In this document: positions 8,579-15,223 of the stretch, in pieces
How the letters are laid out: the number at the start of each line of letters is the position of its first letter
How positions within the stretch are numbered: position 1 is the stretch's first letter
NCBI GenBank assembly: GCA_963843085.1
Contig: CAWJJG010000011.1
Coordinates: 62,001-126,000, forward strand
DNA: 64,000 bases
Source: DASUPK01 sp963843085
GTDB lineage: Bacteria > Actinomycetota > Thermoleophilia > Solirubrobacterales > 70-9
Direction of reading: 5' to 3'
The notes under the pieces: model-generated
The model's database searches: none
Told to the model about the DNA's origin: nothing
The model's input: the letters and a program-made list of their open reading frames with translations, nothing else
Made by a program: the position numbers and the translations under genes

Positions 8579-9195
8579 CGCACCCGCTTTCGGCCGCCAC
8601 GAGGGGCGGCGCCGTCGAGGAAGACGTCCACCACCAGCTCGGGGAGCTGGTCGAGCTTCGGCCAGGCGCCGCCCGAGCCCCAGTGCTGGACGAGGGCGAG
8701 GTCCCCCAGCCCCACGAAGAGGAGGGCCATCTCCTCCGGTGGGGGCTGGGAGCGGATCTCGCCACGCTTCACCCCATCCGCGAGAATCGAACGCACCCGG
8801 TCGATGAAGGGCGCCGCCGCAACGATCACCTGTGGGTAGAAGCGGGGGTCGGCCGTGATCACCTCCCGGACCAGCACCCGGGCGAAGGCCTCATGCTCGC
8901 GCGCCCAGGCGACATCGGATGCGAGCACCGCTCGCAGCCGCTCGCGGGTGGATGCTTCGGGGGGAACCTCCTCAGCGCCCTGGGCGGCCAGCTGGCAGGC
9001 CTGCTCGACGACCGCGAGGAAGAGCGCCTCCTTCGACGGGAAGTGGTTGTAGACGGTCCCTTTGGCGAGCCCGGCGGCAAGCGATATCTCGTTGATGTTC
9101 GCCCCGGCCAGGCCTAGGCGGGCGAATTCGTCCGCAGCCGCGGCGAGCAGCCTCTCGCGATTTGCCGCCTTCATCTCGGGCGTCAGACGAGGCAC
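8575..9195 (-). CDS. TetR-family repressor of the adjacent ABC exporter
   Basis: 206 residues from the GTG at 9195 (PRLTPEMKAANRERL). The frame extends further to 9345, but that would run through the operator palindrome at 9205-9230, so the short start is preferred; ATG at 9174 is the other option. The N-terminal HTH (about 10-60) reads RLLAAAADEFARLGLAG, then INEISLAAGLAKGTVYNHFPSKEALF, a textbook TetR recognition helix. The rest is a helical ligand-binding domain. It is the first gene of the operon with the ABC exporter, so it most likely represses its own operon until an exported compound binds. Confidence 0.9.
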   Translation of the reverse strand: MPRLTPEMKAANRERLLAAAADEFARLGLAGANINEISLAAGLAKGTVYNHFPSKEALFLAVVEQACQLAAQGAEEVPPEASTRERLRAVLASDVAWAREHEAFARVLVREVITADPRFYPQVIVAAAPFIDRVRSILADGVKRGEIRSQPPPEEMALLFVGLGDLALVQHWGSGGAWPKLDQLPELVVDVFLDGAAPRGGRKRVR

Positions 9196-9204
9196 TTGGC
9201 GGAG

Positions 9205-9230
9205 TATATGGGTGACTGCCCACCCATATA
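9205..9230. promoter_or_regulatory. Palindromic operator for the TetR/ABC operon
   Basis: A perfect 9-bp inverted repeat TATATGGGT / ACCCATATA with an 8-bp spacer lies 10 bp upstream of the chosen TetR start. AT-rich arms of this form and position are what a TetR dimer usually binds. The closeness to the GTG suggests a very short leader or leaderless transcript. Confidence 0.7.
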
Positions 9231-9304
9231 CCTGAGATGTGCCCGTCGGCTGAATCCAGCGGCGTTTCCTCGAGCGAGAAGGAGCCGTGAATCTCAGGCG
9301 CGCC

Positions 9305-9529
9305 TCAAAGCAGCTCGCGCAGCCGCCCCGAGCTGATCCCTGCATCCCGCAGGATTCCGGCGAGGGTTCCCTTCCTGACCTCCCTGTGCAGCGGCACCAC
9401 CAGGGCGTGGCGCCGCCCCGGCTTCTTCAGTCGCACGTGGCTGCCCCGCTGGCGGACCACCGACCAGCCCTCTCGCTCGAGCGCCCGCACGAGGGCTTTG
9501 CCCGAAACGACCGGCTGTCGTGGGTTCAC
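9305..9529 (-). CDS. hicA: HicA-type toxin, copy 1 (intact)
   Basis: 74 residues, the usual HicA length. The protein has the dsRBD-like YcfA/HicA pattern: VSGKALVRALEREGW, then the catalytic-His strand RQRGSHVRLKKPG, then ALVVPLHREVRKGTLAGILRDAGIS. HicA toxins cleave mRNA and are held inactive by HicB. The start overlaps the hicB stop by four bases, so antitoxin is translated first. This is the only intact copy among three in the window; the others (10874-11099 and about 24760) are decayed. Confidence 0.9.
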   Translation of the reverse strand: MNPRQPVVSGKALVRALEREGWSVVRQRGSHVRLKKPGRRHALVVPLHREVRKGTLAGILRDAGISSGRLRELL

Positions 9530-9750
9530 GCCGGGAGGGCGAACTTCCGGCGGATCACACCCGTGTCGAGCGATCCGCCGTCCTCGCGAACGCCCTCCAC
9601 ATAGAGCGCCAGCGCCTCCTCGGCGTTCCTGCTGGCGTCGTCGATGTCCTTGCCCTGGGTGTGCAGGCCAGGAAGATCGGGGGCATAGACGCGGTAGCCG
9701 CCTTCCTCGAGGGGCTCAAAGACAAGCTCGATCTCCCGCGCTTCACTCAT
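9526..9750 (-). CDS. hicB: HicB-type antitoxin, copy 1 (intact, short)
   Basis: 74 residues from the ATG at 9750; the longer frame from 9828 reads through the integrase-tail repeat and is not favoured. The sequence is the HicB partial-RNase-H fold: IELVFEPLEEGGYRVYAPDLPGLHTQGKDIDDASRNA is the family core, followed by EEALALYVEG. There is no C-terminal DNA-binding helix of the RHH or HTH type, so it is a minimal HicB that neutralises HicA but may regulate weakly. It precedes and overlaps hicA. The pair sits at the right end of the first array unit, where an addiction module could stabilise the island. Confidence 0.88.
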   Translation of the reverse strand: MSEAREIELVFEPLEEGGYRVYAPDLPGLHTQGKDIDDASRNAEEALALYVEGVREDGGSLDTGVIRRKFALPA

Positions 9751-9770
9751 CCGTATCAAGGGTACGGAAC

Positions 9771-9836
9771 GCCGCGGCCCTGCTCCAAACCGTGCGTCGA
9801 ACTGTGCGTCCAACTCCCGACTTCGCACCGAACTGA
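9771..9836 (+). pseudogene. Repeated C-terminal reading frame, probable integrase tail, copy 1
   Basis: The frame reads AAALLQTVRRTVRPTPDFAPN and stops at TGA 9834-9836. Nearly the same peptide and stop recur at 11339-11404 and 16836-16884, with fragments at about 23077 and 24903, always upstream of an att core or its remains. At DNA level it holds two direct copies of GTGCGTC(G/C)AACT. Tyrosine integrase genes commonly end beside their tRNA att site, so this looks like the 3' end of a deleted integrase gene. The repeats could instead be arm-type binding sites. No integrase catalytic region remains. Confidence 0.45.
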
Positions 9837-9896
9837 GGGCACCTCACCACGCCTGAGCCATGCCTACTCGGACTCAGATGACCCCTCCTCGCCGTC

Positions 9897-9938
9897 ATCA
9901 TAATCCGCGTGTCGGGGGTTCGAGTCCCTCCTCCGGCA
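9897..9938 (+). repeat. Att core copy 2 (exact tRNA-Met 3' 42 nt)
   Basis: Identical to 5287-5328 over 42 bases; similarity continues through GAAGT-CTGCAAAT-GGCAC into the left-end block. The bases just upstream (CTCCTCGCCGTC) are not the tRNA 5' half, so no tRNA can fold here. The same upstream CCCCTCCTCGCCGTC stretch precedes copies 3 and 4. This is the junction between array unit 1 and unit 2. Confidence 0.85.
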
Positions 9939-10172
9939 TGAAGTCCCTGCAAATCGGCACTTTCGAAACTGCCTTGACACGCGGAACCTGGCTCCGCTGC
10001 AAAGTCCGCGTGTTGAAGACGAGGATATCCGTGCGTGACGAAGCGCTCGCCAACACGCGGATTCTTCGACGCACCGGCGCACCGTCATGGCCAACCGTCA
10101 GCTCCTCGGCGCGCTCGCTGATCGCTAGCCGCCGGATCTCCCCGGCGCTGTTGCTTTACGCGAAAGCAGAAG
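9939..10172 (+). repeat. Left-end block copy 2
   Basis: No gene is supported between the att core and msrA. The block repeats the order seen at 5329-5553: CACGCGGA at 9978 with its inverted partner TCCGCGTG ending at 10012, then a direct CACGCGGATTCT at 10054-10065, GACGCACCGGCGCACC, and the GGCGCTGTTGCTTTACGCGAAAG closing motif near 10150. Copies 2 and 3 are closer to each other than to copy 1. Confidence 0.7.
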
Positions 10173-10270
10173 CGCCTAACGTCGTGAACCGGGCCACGCT
10201 ATGGGCGGAAGTTCGGCGCTGGACCTTTCGGGCGTAGGCTTCAACAGAACTCCGAGCAAAGGACAACTCG

Positions 10271-10786
10271 ATGAGCGACAACACCGAGACCGCAATCCTC
10301 GCGGGAGGCTGCGCCTGGATCATGCAGCAACTGCTGCGCCACCCCGACGGGGTCATCTCCACCCAGGTGGGATGGACCGGCGGCGAGGGCGAGGACCCGA
10401 CCGAGGAGAGTCCTGGGGGTCACGCCGAGGCGGTCGAAGTCATCTTCGACCCGGAGCGGATCTCCTACCGGGACCTACTCGAGTACTTCTTCCAGGTCCA
10501 TCGAGCCGACCTTGGCGAAAATCTCGTCGGCTCCATTTATCGCTCAGAGATCTTCTACACGAGCGAGGAGCAGCGCCAGGTGGCCGAGGAGACGATCCGC
10601 GACGTCGACGCCTCGGAGCACTGGCTCGGCAAGACCGTGACCAAGGTCAGTGAGTCAGGTCGGTTCTGGGAGGACCCGGCCGAACATCAGGACTACTTCC
10701 TGCGCTATCCGCGCTATCCGGACGGCTCCAAGCCCCCCTTCCCTCGGCACGGCGTGGAAGCCACCAGACGGCGCGCCGCCGCCTAG
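10271..10786 (+). CDS. msrA: Peptide-methionine (S)-S-oxide reductase
   Basis: 171 residues. MsrA reduces methionine-S-sulfoxide in proteins and free peptides. The catalytic Cys14 lies in AGGCAWIMQ, a variant of the classical GCFWG(V/C)E motif in which the usual aromatic Phe and the Glu are replaced by Ala and Gln. The rest is standard: TQVGWTGGEGEDPTEE, GHAEAVEVIFDPERISYRDLLEYFFQVH and the central AEHQDYF. A purine-rich AAAGGAC lies upstream of ATG 10271. It is the sole cargo gene of array unit 2, suggesting an oxidative-stress repair cargo. Confidence 0.92.
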   Translation: MSDNTETAILAGGCAWIMQQLLRHPDGVISTQVGWTGGEGEDPTEESPGGHAEAVEVIFDPERISYRDLLEYFFQVHRADLGENLVGSIYRSEIFYTSEEQRQVAEETIRDVDASEHWLGKTVTKVSESGRFWEDPAEHQDYFLRYPRYPDGSKPPFPRHGVEATRRRAAA

Positions 10787-10873
10787 TTTAGTTAAGCCTC
10801 CTCGTCGCGACCCGAACGCAGCCGCTTCTGCTTCGCGCGATAAGGGACGGGAAACTGAGGCGAGCTCTTTCCC

Positions 10874-11099
10874 TCAAAGGAGCCCGCGAAGCCGGTCCGC
10901 GCTCAGTCCGGCGTCGCGCAAGATCCCGCGAGTGTTCCCTTCCTGACTTCCTTGTGGAGCGGCACCACCAACGCGTGTTGGCGCCCCGGCTTCTTCAGCC
11001 GGACGTGGCTGCCGCGCTGGCGCACAACCGACCAACCGTCTCGCTCAAGCGCCCGCACCAGCGCCTTGCCTGAGACGACCGGCTGTCGCGGGCTCACGC
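10874..11099 (-). pseudogene. hicA: hicA copy 2, frameshifted near its C-terminus
   Basis: From GTG 11099 the frame matches copy 1 closely (PRQPVVSGKALVRALERDGW, RQRGSHVRLKKPG, VPLHKEVRKGTLAG). One A is then missing where copy 1 encodes GIL, so the reading frame leaves the family and stops early as SCATPD. The correct C-terminus (ILRDAGLSADRLRGLL) is still visible in the neighbouring frame down to a TGA at 10874. The catalytic His strand is upstream of the shift, so residual function is conceivable, but with hicB also broken this is most likely a decaying duplicate. Confidence 0.8.
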
Positions 11100-11317
11100 C
11101 GGCAGGGCGAACTTGCGGCGAATTACACCGGTGTCGAGCGAACCGCCGTCTCACGAACGCCCTCCACATAGAGGGCCAGCGCCTCCTTGGCATTCCTGGT
11201 GGCGTCGTCGATGTCCTCACCCTGGCTGTGCAGGCCCGGAAGATCGGGGGCATAGACGTGGTAGCCGCCTTCCTCGAGGGGCTCAAAGACGAGCTCGATT
11301 TCCCGGGCTTCGCTCAC
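11096..11317 (-). pseudogene. hicB: hicB copy 2, frameshifted
   Basis: From ATG 11317 it matches copy 1 almost residue for residue (MSEAREIELVFEPLEEGGY, VYAPDLPGLHSQGEDIDDATRN, ALALYVEGVRE). A single G is then lost after GVRE, giving TAVRSTPV and an early stop at 11123. The original C-terminal frame continues to the hicA start at 11096-11099. Both genes of this pair being independently frameshifted argues for loss of selection after duplication rather than a single error. Confidence 0.8.
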
Positions 11318-11338
11318 TTATATCCAAGGGTAGGGAAC

Positions 11339-11404
11339 GCCGCGGCCCTGATCCAAACCGTGCGTCGAACTGTGCGTCCAACTCCCGACCTGGAGCACAA
11401 CTGA
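11339..11404 (+). pseudogene. Probable integrase tail, copy 2
   Basis: Frame AAALIQTVRRTVRPTPDLEHN ending at TGA 11402-11404. It is nearly the same as copy 1 at 9771-9836, with two direct GTGCGTC(G/C)AACT repeats. It lies between the broken hicB and the att core at 11465, the same order as in unit 1. Confidence 0.45.
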
Positions 11405-11464
11405 GGTGACCTCAGCATGCCTGTCAGCCGCCTAGTCATTCTCAGCTGACCCCTCCTCGCCGTC

Positions 11465-11506
11465 ATCATAATCCGCGTGTCGGGGGTTCGAGTCCCTCCT
11501 CCGGCA
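11465..11506 (+). repeat. Att core copy 3 (exact tRNA-Met 3' 42 nt)
   Basis: Identical to 5287-5328 over 42 bases, then ATTAAGTCCCTGCAAATCGGCA. It is preceded by CCCCTCCTCGCCGTC as in copies 2 and 4. Junction of units 2 and 3. Confidence 0.85.
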
Positions 11507-11740
11507 TTAAGTCCCTGCAAATCGGCATCTTCGAAACCGCCTTGACACGCGGAACCTGGCTCCGCTGCAAAGTCCGCGTGTTGAAGACGAGGAAATCCGT
11601 GCGTGACGAAGCGCTCGCCAACACGCGGATTCCTTGACGCACCGACGCACGCTCGTGTGAACCGCCAGTCCATGGCGCGGCCGCTGATCGGGATCGATGG
11701 GATCGCTCCGGCGCTGCTGCTTTCACGTGAGAGCGGAAGC
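11507..11740 (+). repeat. Left-end block copy 3
   Basis: No gene. Same order as copies 1 and 2: CACGCGGA at 11546 with inverted partner TCCGCGTG ending at 11580, direct CACGCGGATTCC at 11622-11633, GACGCACCGACGCACG, and the GGCGCTGCTGCTTTCACGTGA closing motif near 11712. It is almost collinear with copy 2, which suggests a recent duplication of the unit end. Confidence 0.7.
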
Positions 11741-11800
11741 ACGTGACCCGCCACCTCGCCCTTCAGAGCACATTGATACTCGGCCGGGAGACTCCCTGGC

Positions 11801-12895
11801 GTGCCACTCACCAACGCGGCCCGGAACCAGCGACGACGAGAAGCGCGGCGGCAACGTCGGCGGCGTCGGCAGCTGCTGGGTCTGGGAGCGTTCGCGGGGG
11901 CGGCGCTGGTCGCCGGCACCCTGCTGATCTCGAGCTCCGGCGGCGGTGGCTCCGGCAAGCCAGCTGGTACGAGCGCGCCATTCACGGGTCGCCTCCTGAT
12001 CGCGGACAGGGGCAACAACCGGCTGCTGTTGGTCGATGCGGCCAAGAAAGTCCTCTGGCGCTACCCGAGCAAGGGCAGGCAGGCTCCCCGGGGAGGTTTC
12101 TTCTTCCCGGACGATGCGTTCTTCATCCATGGGGGCACGGGCCTGATCTCCAACCAGGAGGACAACGAGACGATCGTGGAGATCGGCTACCCATCGGGCC
12201 GCGTCGCCGTTCAGTACGGCCATCCTCATATGGCTGGCTCGCAGCCTGGGTACCTGAATCAGCCAGACGACGCCTACCTGCTCAAAGACGGCACGATCAC
12301 GGTGGCTGACGCGCAGAACTGCCGGATCCTGTTCATCGGCTCCACCGGGCGCCCGGAGTCTCAGATCGGAACCAGTGGCCTATGCACGCACAACCCCCCG
12401 AGGAGCGTCGCCTACCCGAACGGCGATACGCCTTTGCCCAACGGTGACTTCCTCGTCTCCGAGGTGCACGGTTCATATGTCGACGAGTTCACCCGAGCGG
12501 GGAAGCTCATCTGGAGTACCAAGCTGGGGATCACCTACCCCTCCGATCCACAGCAGCTGGGCCCGAATCTGTACCTGGTCGCCGACTACACGAAGCCTGG
12601 CGGGCTGTATGAGTTCGATAGGGCTGGCAGGATCCTTTGGTCGTATCACCCGAAGTCAGGATCAGGGATGCTCGATCACCCCAGCCTTGCCGAGCGCCTG
12701 CCGAACGGATTGATCGCGGTGAACGACGACTACCGCCACCGTGTTGTCGTGATTGACCCCAAGCGGCGGCGTATCGTCTGGCAATACGGGCACACAGATC
12801 AATCCGGACGCCGGCCCGGATACCTGAAGATCCCCGACGGCTTCGACCTGCTTGGGCCGGGTAACACGACACCCACGCATCCGTCGACCGGGTAG
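11801..12895 (+). CDS. Membrane-anchored beta-propeller protein
   Basis: 364 residues from GTG 11801. A very basic N-terminus (RNQRRREARRQRRRRRQ) precedes one hydrophobic helix (about 25-45), which anchors it with the C-terminal domain outside. The rest shows blade repeats with motifs like LLIADRGNNRLLLVD, KVLWRYPSKG, ITVADAQNCRILFI and GLYEFDRAGRILWSY. These are typical of the arylsulfotransferase/PQQ-like propellers common in Solirubrobacterales. No catalytic residues could be assigned, so it is best called a binding or scaffold propeller of unknown ligand. It is the first cargo gene of array unit 3. Confidence 0.75.
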   Translation: MPLTNAARNQRRREARRQRRRRRQLLGLGAFAGAALVAGTLLISSSGGGGSGKPAGTSAPFTGRLLIADRGNNRLLLVDAAKKVLWRYPSKGRQAPRGGFFFPDDAFFIHGGTGLISNQEDNETIVEIGYPSGRVAVQYGHPHMAGSQPGYLNQPDDAYLLKDGTITVADAQNCRILFIGSTGRPESQIGTSGLCTHNPPRSVAYPNGDTPLPNGDFLVSEVHGSYVDEFTRAGKLIWSTKLGITYPSDPQQLGPNLYLVADYTKPGGLYEFDRAGRILWSYHPKSGSGMLDHPSLAERLPNGLIAVNDDYRHRVVVIDPKRRRIVWQYGHTDQSGRRPGYLKIPDGFDLLGPGNTTPTHPSTG

Positions 12896-13011
12896 GCGCT
12901 GCTCCGGCCGACGTCGGGTATCGCTCCTCCTCTGCGCGATAAGCAGCGGTGACGCCACGGACGCCCGCCAACCCGGCGATACCAGGACATAGGAAACCTT
13001 CCTCATTCAAG

Positions 13012-13035
13012 GTGCCAAACGAGGTGCCAAGCTGA
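13012..13035 (+). pseudogene. GTGCCAA repeats, probable tail of a second integrase
   Basis: Two direct copies (GTGCCAAAC at 13012 and GTGCCAAGC at 13024) translate as KVPNEVPS and stop at TGA 13033-13035. They lie about 35 bp upstream of the tRNA-His fragment, mirroring the arrangement of the TVRRTVRP tails beside the tRNA-Met fragments. Interpreted as the 3' end, or arm sites, of an unrelated integrase. It is a very short trace. Confidence 0.35.
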
Positions 13036-13069
13036 GCGAAAGTGAGTCAGGCGACCACGCTCTCTCAGG

Positions 13070-13111
13070 TTGTGGTCCAGGTGGTCGCCGGTTCGAGTCC
13101 GGTCGCTCACC
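13070..13111 (+). repeat. tRNA-His 3' fragment (att scar of a different element)
   Basis: From the anticodon loop TTGTGGT (anticodon GTG) through GCCGG-TTCGAGT-CCGGT to CGCTCACC, this is the 3' half of a tRNA-His. No D arm or 5' acceptor strand precedes it, so it cannot be a working tRNA. Like the Met fragments it is 42 nt, from the first loop base to the discriminator. This points to past tRNA-site integration by another integrase, nested in unit 3. Confidence 0.65.
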
Positions 13112-13143
13112 CTCAAGTTCGTGCCCCTGCGCTACGGAACGCG

Positions 13144-13749
13144 CTACGCGCCAGGAGTTGGATCCGCGGCGACACTCGGCCGCGGGCGGATCGGCGCGCG
13201 GGCCGGCGTCCTGGTTCGGCGCCCGTAACGAAGGATGAGTAGCGCCAGGATCGGCACAGCGCTGCACGCGACCATGATCGTGAACCAGAGGCTTGCCCCG
13301 TCGGTTCCCGAACCGAGTGAATGCAACACGGCCAGAACGTAGACGACGACGGTGGCCTGGTGGATGCGCCTCCAACGACGAGCTCCTATGCGGCGTCGAA
13401 CATAGAAGGTGGGTCCCAGCAAAAGCGCCAGATATCCGGCGAGGATGCCGAGCCCGGTCCACGCCGGCCGATAGCTCAGGGTGAACGGAATCGTGATCCC
13501 GGTAACGCCCGGGTTGAGAAAGCTGTCGCCGAGAAGCAGTGCACCATGCGCACCGATTGCCGCCAGACCGGCGAGGGCAATCTGCTGGTGGACCTTGAGC
13601 ACCTTTCGCTTCAGCCCGGGGGGCCATGAGAAGCGAGAGGCCAGGATGAGCCCGAGGATTACAGCGCTCGCGATCAACACAAAGGCGACGATCCCGGCGG
13701 AGCGAGAGGCAAGCCACCACGGATAGTTGGCTGGATCCGGCTCAGTCAC
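13144..13749 (-). CDS. Ferric-reductase-like membrane protein
   Basis: 201 residues from GTG 13749, with GGAGGCAGAG just upstream; the open frame to 13827 lacks such support. About six membrane helices with conserved histidines are consistent with a b-heme ferric reductase/YedZ (MsrQ)-type domain: VLKVHQQIALAGLAAIGAHG, RWRRIHQATVVVYVLAVLHSL. Paired His residues in successive helices (HQQ/GAHG and IHQ/VLHS) fit bis-His heme ligation. It is the last gene of a seven-gene leftward run that also encodes ApbE and a ferredoxin, so it may pass electrons across the membrane. Donor and acceptor are not evident. Confidence 0.8.
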   Translation of the reverse strand: MTEPDPANYPWWLASRSAGIVAFVLIASAVILGLILASRFSWPPGLKRKVLKVHQQIALAGLAAIGAHGALLLGDSFLNPGVTGITIPFTLSYRPAWTGLGILAGYLALLLGPTFYVRRRIGARRWRRIHQATVVVYVLAVLHSLGSGTDGASLWFTIMVACSAVPILALLILRYGRRTRTPARAPIRPRPSVAADPTPGA

Positions 13750-13972
13750 CTCTGCCTCCCTCCCCTTCAGGCTCCTGCTGGCTCGCGGGTGGGGCGGAAT
13801 TGATCGGGGCAGCAGTCTGCGGGCCACCCACGGAGACCCGGGTCGGCCCGCTGAACACGGTGTAGGCGGCGAGGGCGGCGAGGGCGAAAACGACCAACAC
13901 GGCCGCGATCCGCACGCTCAGGCTGGGACCTTCGGAGCTGGCCACCGGTGGGCTGGAAGACTGCGCGCTCAT
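13742..13972 (-). CDS. Small single-helix membrane protein
   Basis: 76 residues with one hydrophobic helix (VRIAAVLVVFALAALAAYTVF, about 20-41) and a short Pro/Ser-rich extracytoplasmic tail. No family is recognised. Its start overlaps the stop of the gene at 13969 (ATGA) and its end overlaps the ferric-reductase-like start by 8 bp, so it is translationally coupled on both sides. It could be an accessory subunit of the membrane redox complex. Confidence 0.6.
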   Translation of the reverse strand: MSAQSSSPPVASSEGPSLSVRIAAVLVVFALAALAAYTVFSGPTRVSVGGPQTAAPINSAPPASQQEPEGEGGRGD

Positions 13973-14286
13973 GGCGGAACAGGAGAGGTGCGGCTGACGA
14001 CCTGGGTCGCCTGCTGGGCTTTCGAGCCCTTGGCGAGGGGTTGATTGCTGGGCTGCACCACCGGACCTGGGCCGAGCGCTGGGTCCCGGCCATTGCGAAC
14101 CTGAATCGCCAGCAATGTCAGCACGATGAAGAACAGCCCCAGACCCGTCGTGATCACCGCGAGGGGGCTCGGCAGCGGCCGCCGTTGCGGACGAGGCGTC
14201 TGAGGCGCTTGCGCCGTCGCTTGCCCATTGGTCGGCGCGGCCGGGCGAGCGGTGGGGGGCTCCGGGGTCGTGGATGGCTCGGGCAT
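13969..14286 (-). CDS. Pro-rich single-helix membrane protein
   Basis: 105 residues. A cytoplasmic Pro/Thr/Ala-rich segment (about 1-42) is followed by one helix (LAVITTGLGLFFIVLTLLAI) and an outside tail with low complexity. No known domain and no FMN-binding [S/D]GxxT motif are seen. It lies 6 bp after the lipoprotein gene and overlaps the next gene by four bases, so it belongs to the ApbE/ferredoxin operon. Function unknown. Confidence 0.6.
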   Translation of the reverse strand: MPEPSTTPEPPTARPAAPTNGQATAQAPQTPRPQRRPLPSPLAVITTGLGLFFIVLTLLAIQVRNGRDPALGPGPVVQPSNQPLAKGSKAQQATQVVSRTSPVPP

Positions 14287-14292
14287 CTGTCC

Positions 14293-14862
14293 TTATTCCT
14301 CTCCGCAGACCCTGAAGCCATAGCCGCGAGCGAATGCCGTTACCGACCGGCTCAGGTCATCGAGCTGGCCTTGAAGTGCCTGGAGTCGTGCGACGTCGAG
14401 CGAGGGAAGCGCGTTGTGGATCTCCCCACGCAGGGCGAGCTCCCGGTTGATGACGTCAAAAACATTGGCGCGAAGCAGTTGGCTCTCACCCGGAGGGGGC
14501 GGAACGGTCTGTATTCGCCGAAGCTCGGCCTCTCCCGAGGTGATGGTCTCGTCGTAGGCCTTGCTCGCCTCCTGCAGGTCCGTCGAGCTCGCCACGCGCT
14601 CTCGAGCGGAGCTGCGCTCCGGGTCTAGATTGCTGCAGATGCGATCCACACGCGCGATGTACGCGCGCCGCGCTGGATCCGTGACCTTTGCAATAGCCAC
14701 CGGTCTTGGACTGGAGACTTGGGTGGACTGCGTCGTTGGCGTCACGGCGACGGTCTGGCCTCCCTCGCTCTCCGCGCGCCGGCTGTCGCCGCCACAGCCG
14801 GCGAGGATGGCAAGCGCCAGTGATCCCGCGGCGGTGATCATCACTGTCCGGGCCGGAAACAC
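14293..14862 (-). CDS. Lipoprotein of unknown function
   Basis: 189 residues from GTG 14862. The signal peptide ends in a lipobox, AILAGCGGD, so the mature protein is lipid-anchored at Cys22 outside the cell. The mature part is helical: VTDPARRAYIARVDRICSNLDPERSS, then long amphipathic segments with two further cysteines (RICSN and FRVCGEE) that could form a disulfide. This resembles the common actinobacterial lipoprotein type with an AYI-x-x-AD-x-IC motif. It sits 6 bp after the ferredoxin gene in the redox operon; a role as extracytoplasmic partner is inference. Confidence 0.7.
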   Translation of the reverse strand: MFPARTVMITAAGSLALAILAGCGGDSRRAESEGGQTVAVTPTTQSTQVSSPRPVAIAKVTDPARRAYIARVDRICSNLDPERSSARERVASSTDLQEASKAYDETITSGEAELRRIQTVPPPPGESQLLRANVFDVINRELALRGEIHNALPSLDVARLQALQGQLDDLSRSVTAFARGYGFRVCGEE

Positions 14863-14868
14863 GAACGC

Positions 14869-15075
14869 CTAGGGGTAGACCTGGTCGCCGGTCTCGTCGT
14901 CGATCACGGAGATCGCCGTCGAGGGGCATGCCTCAGCCGCTTTCATGATCAGATCCTCTGGACCGTCGCCGATCACATGCGCGGTTTCGTTCAGGGCGAA
15001 CACATTCGGGGCGAGGTCAACGCAATCACCATGGGCGGCGCAGGCGTTCTCGTCGATCTGCGGTACATACGTCAT
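14869..15075 (-). CDS. Single-cluster ferredoxin
   Basis: 68 residues. The cluster ligands are C12 and C18 in NACAAHGDCVDLAPNVF plus the Cys in EACPSTAI. The CxxHxxC spacing, with His at the position of the usual second Cys, is typical of small [3Fe-4S] ferredoxins that serve actinobacterial redox enzymes such as cytochromes P450. AGGGGTGAGTGAG precedes the ATG. There is a 148-bp gap to apbE upstream, so it may have its own promoter. It probably hands electrons to the membrane components of this operon; no P450 is present in the window. Confidence 0.9.
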   Translation of the reverse strand: MTYVPQIDENACAAHGDCVDLAPNVFALNETAHVIGDGPEDLIMKAAEACPSTAISVIDDETGDQVYP

Positions 15076-15223
15076 CTCTCACTCACCCCTCTTGGTTAGT
15101 GACGGAGAGTCCGCCATGTCCGCCGACTCTAGGCTCGGCTCTGGCCCGTCACATCGGTGGCCACCCGGGGCATGCGCTCGGTAGTTGCCCGTATGCCCGG
15201 ATGCTGTCGGCACGGGAGAACTG

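Noticed and set aside
5562..8765. Single minus-strand frame of 1067 codons
   Set aside because: Only the part from 7877 encodes a protein (FtsX permease); upstream it is a shadow frame across the ATPase and TetR genes.
9897..9938. Additional tRNA-Met genes at att copies 2-6
   Set aside because: No D arm or 5' acceptor strand precedes any of them, so they cannot fold as tRNAs.
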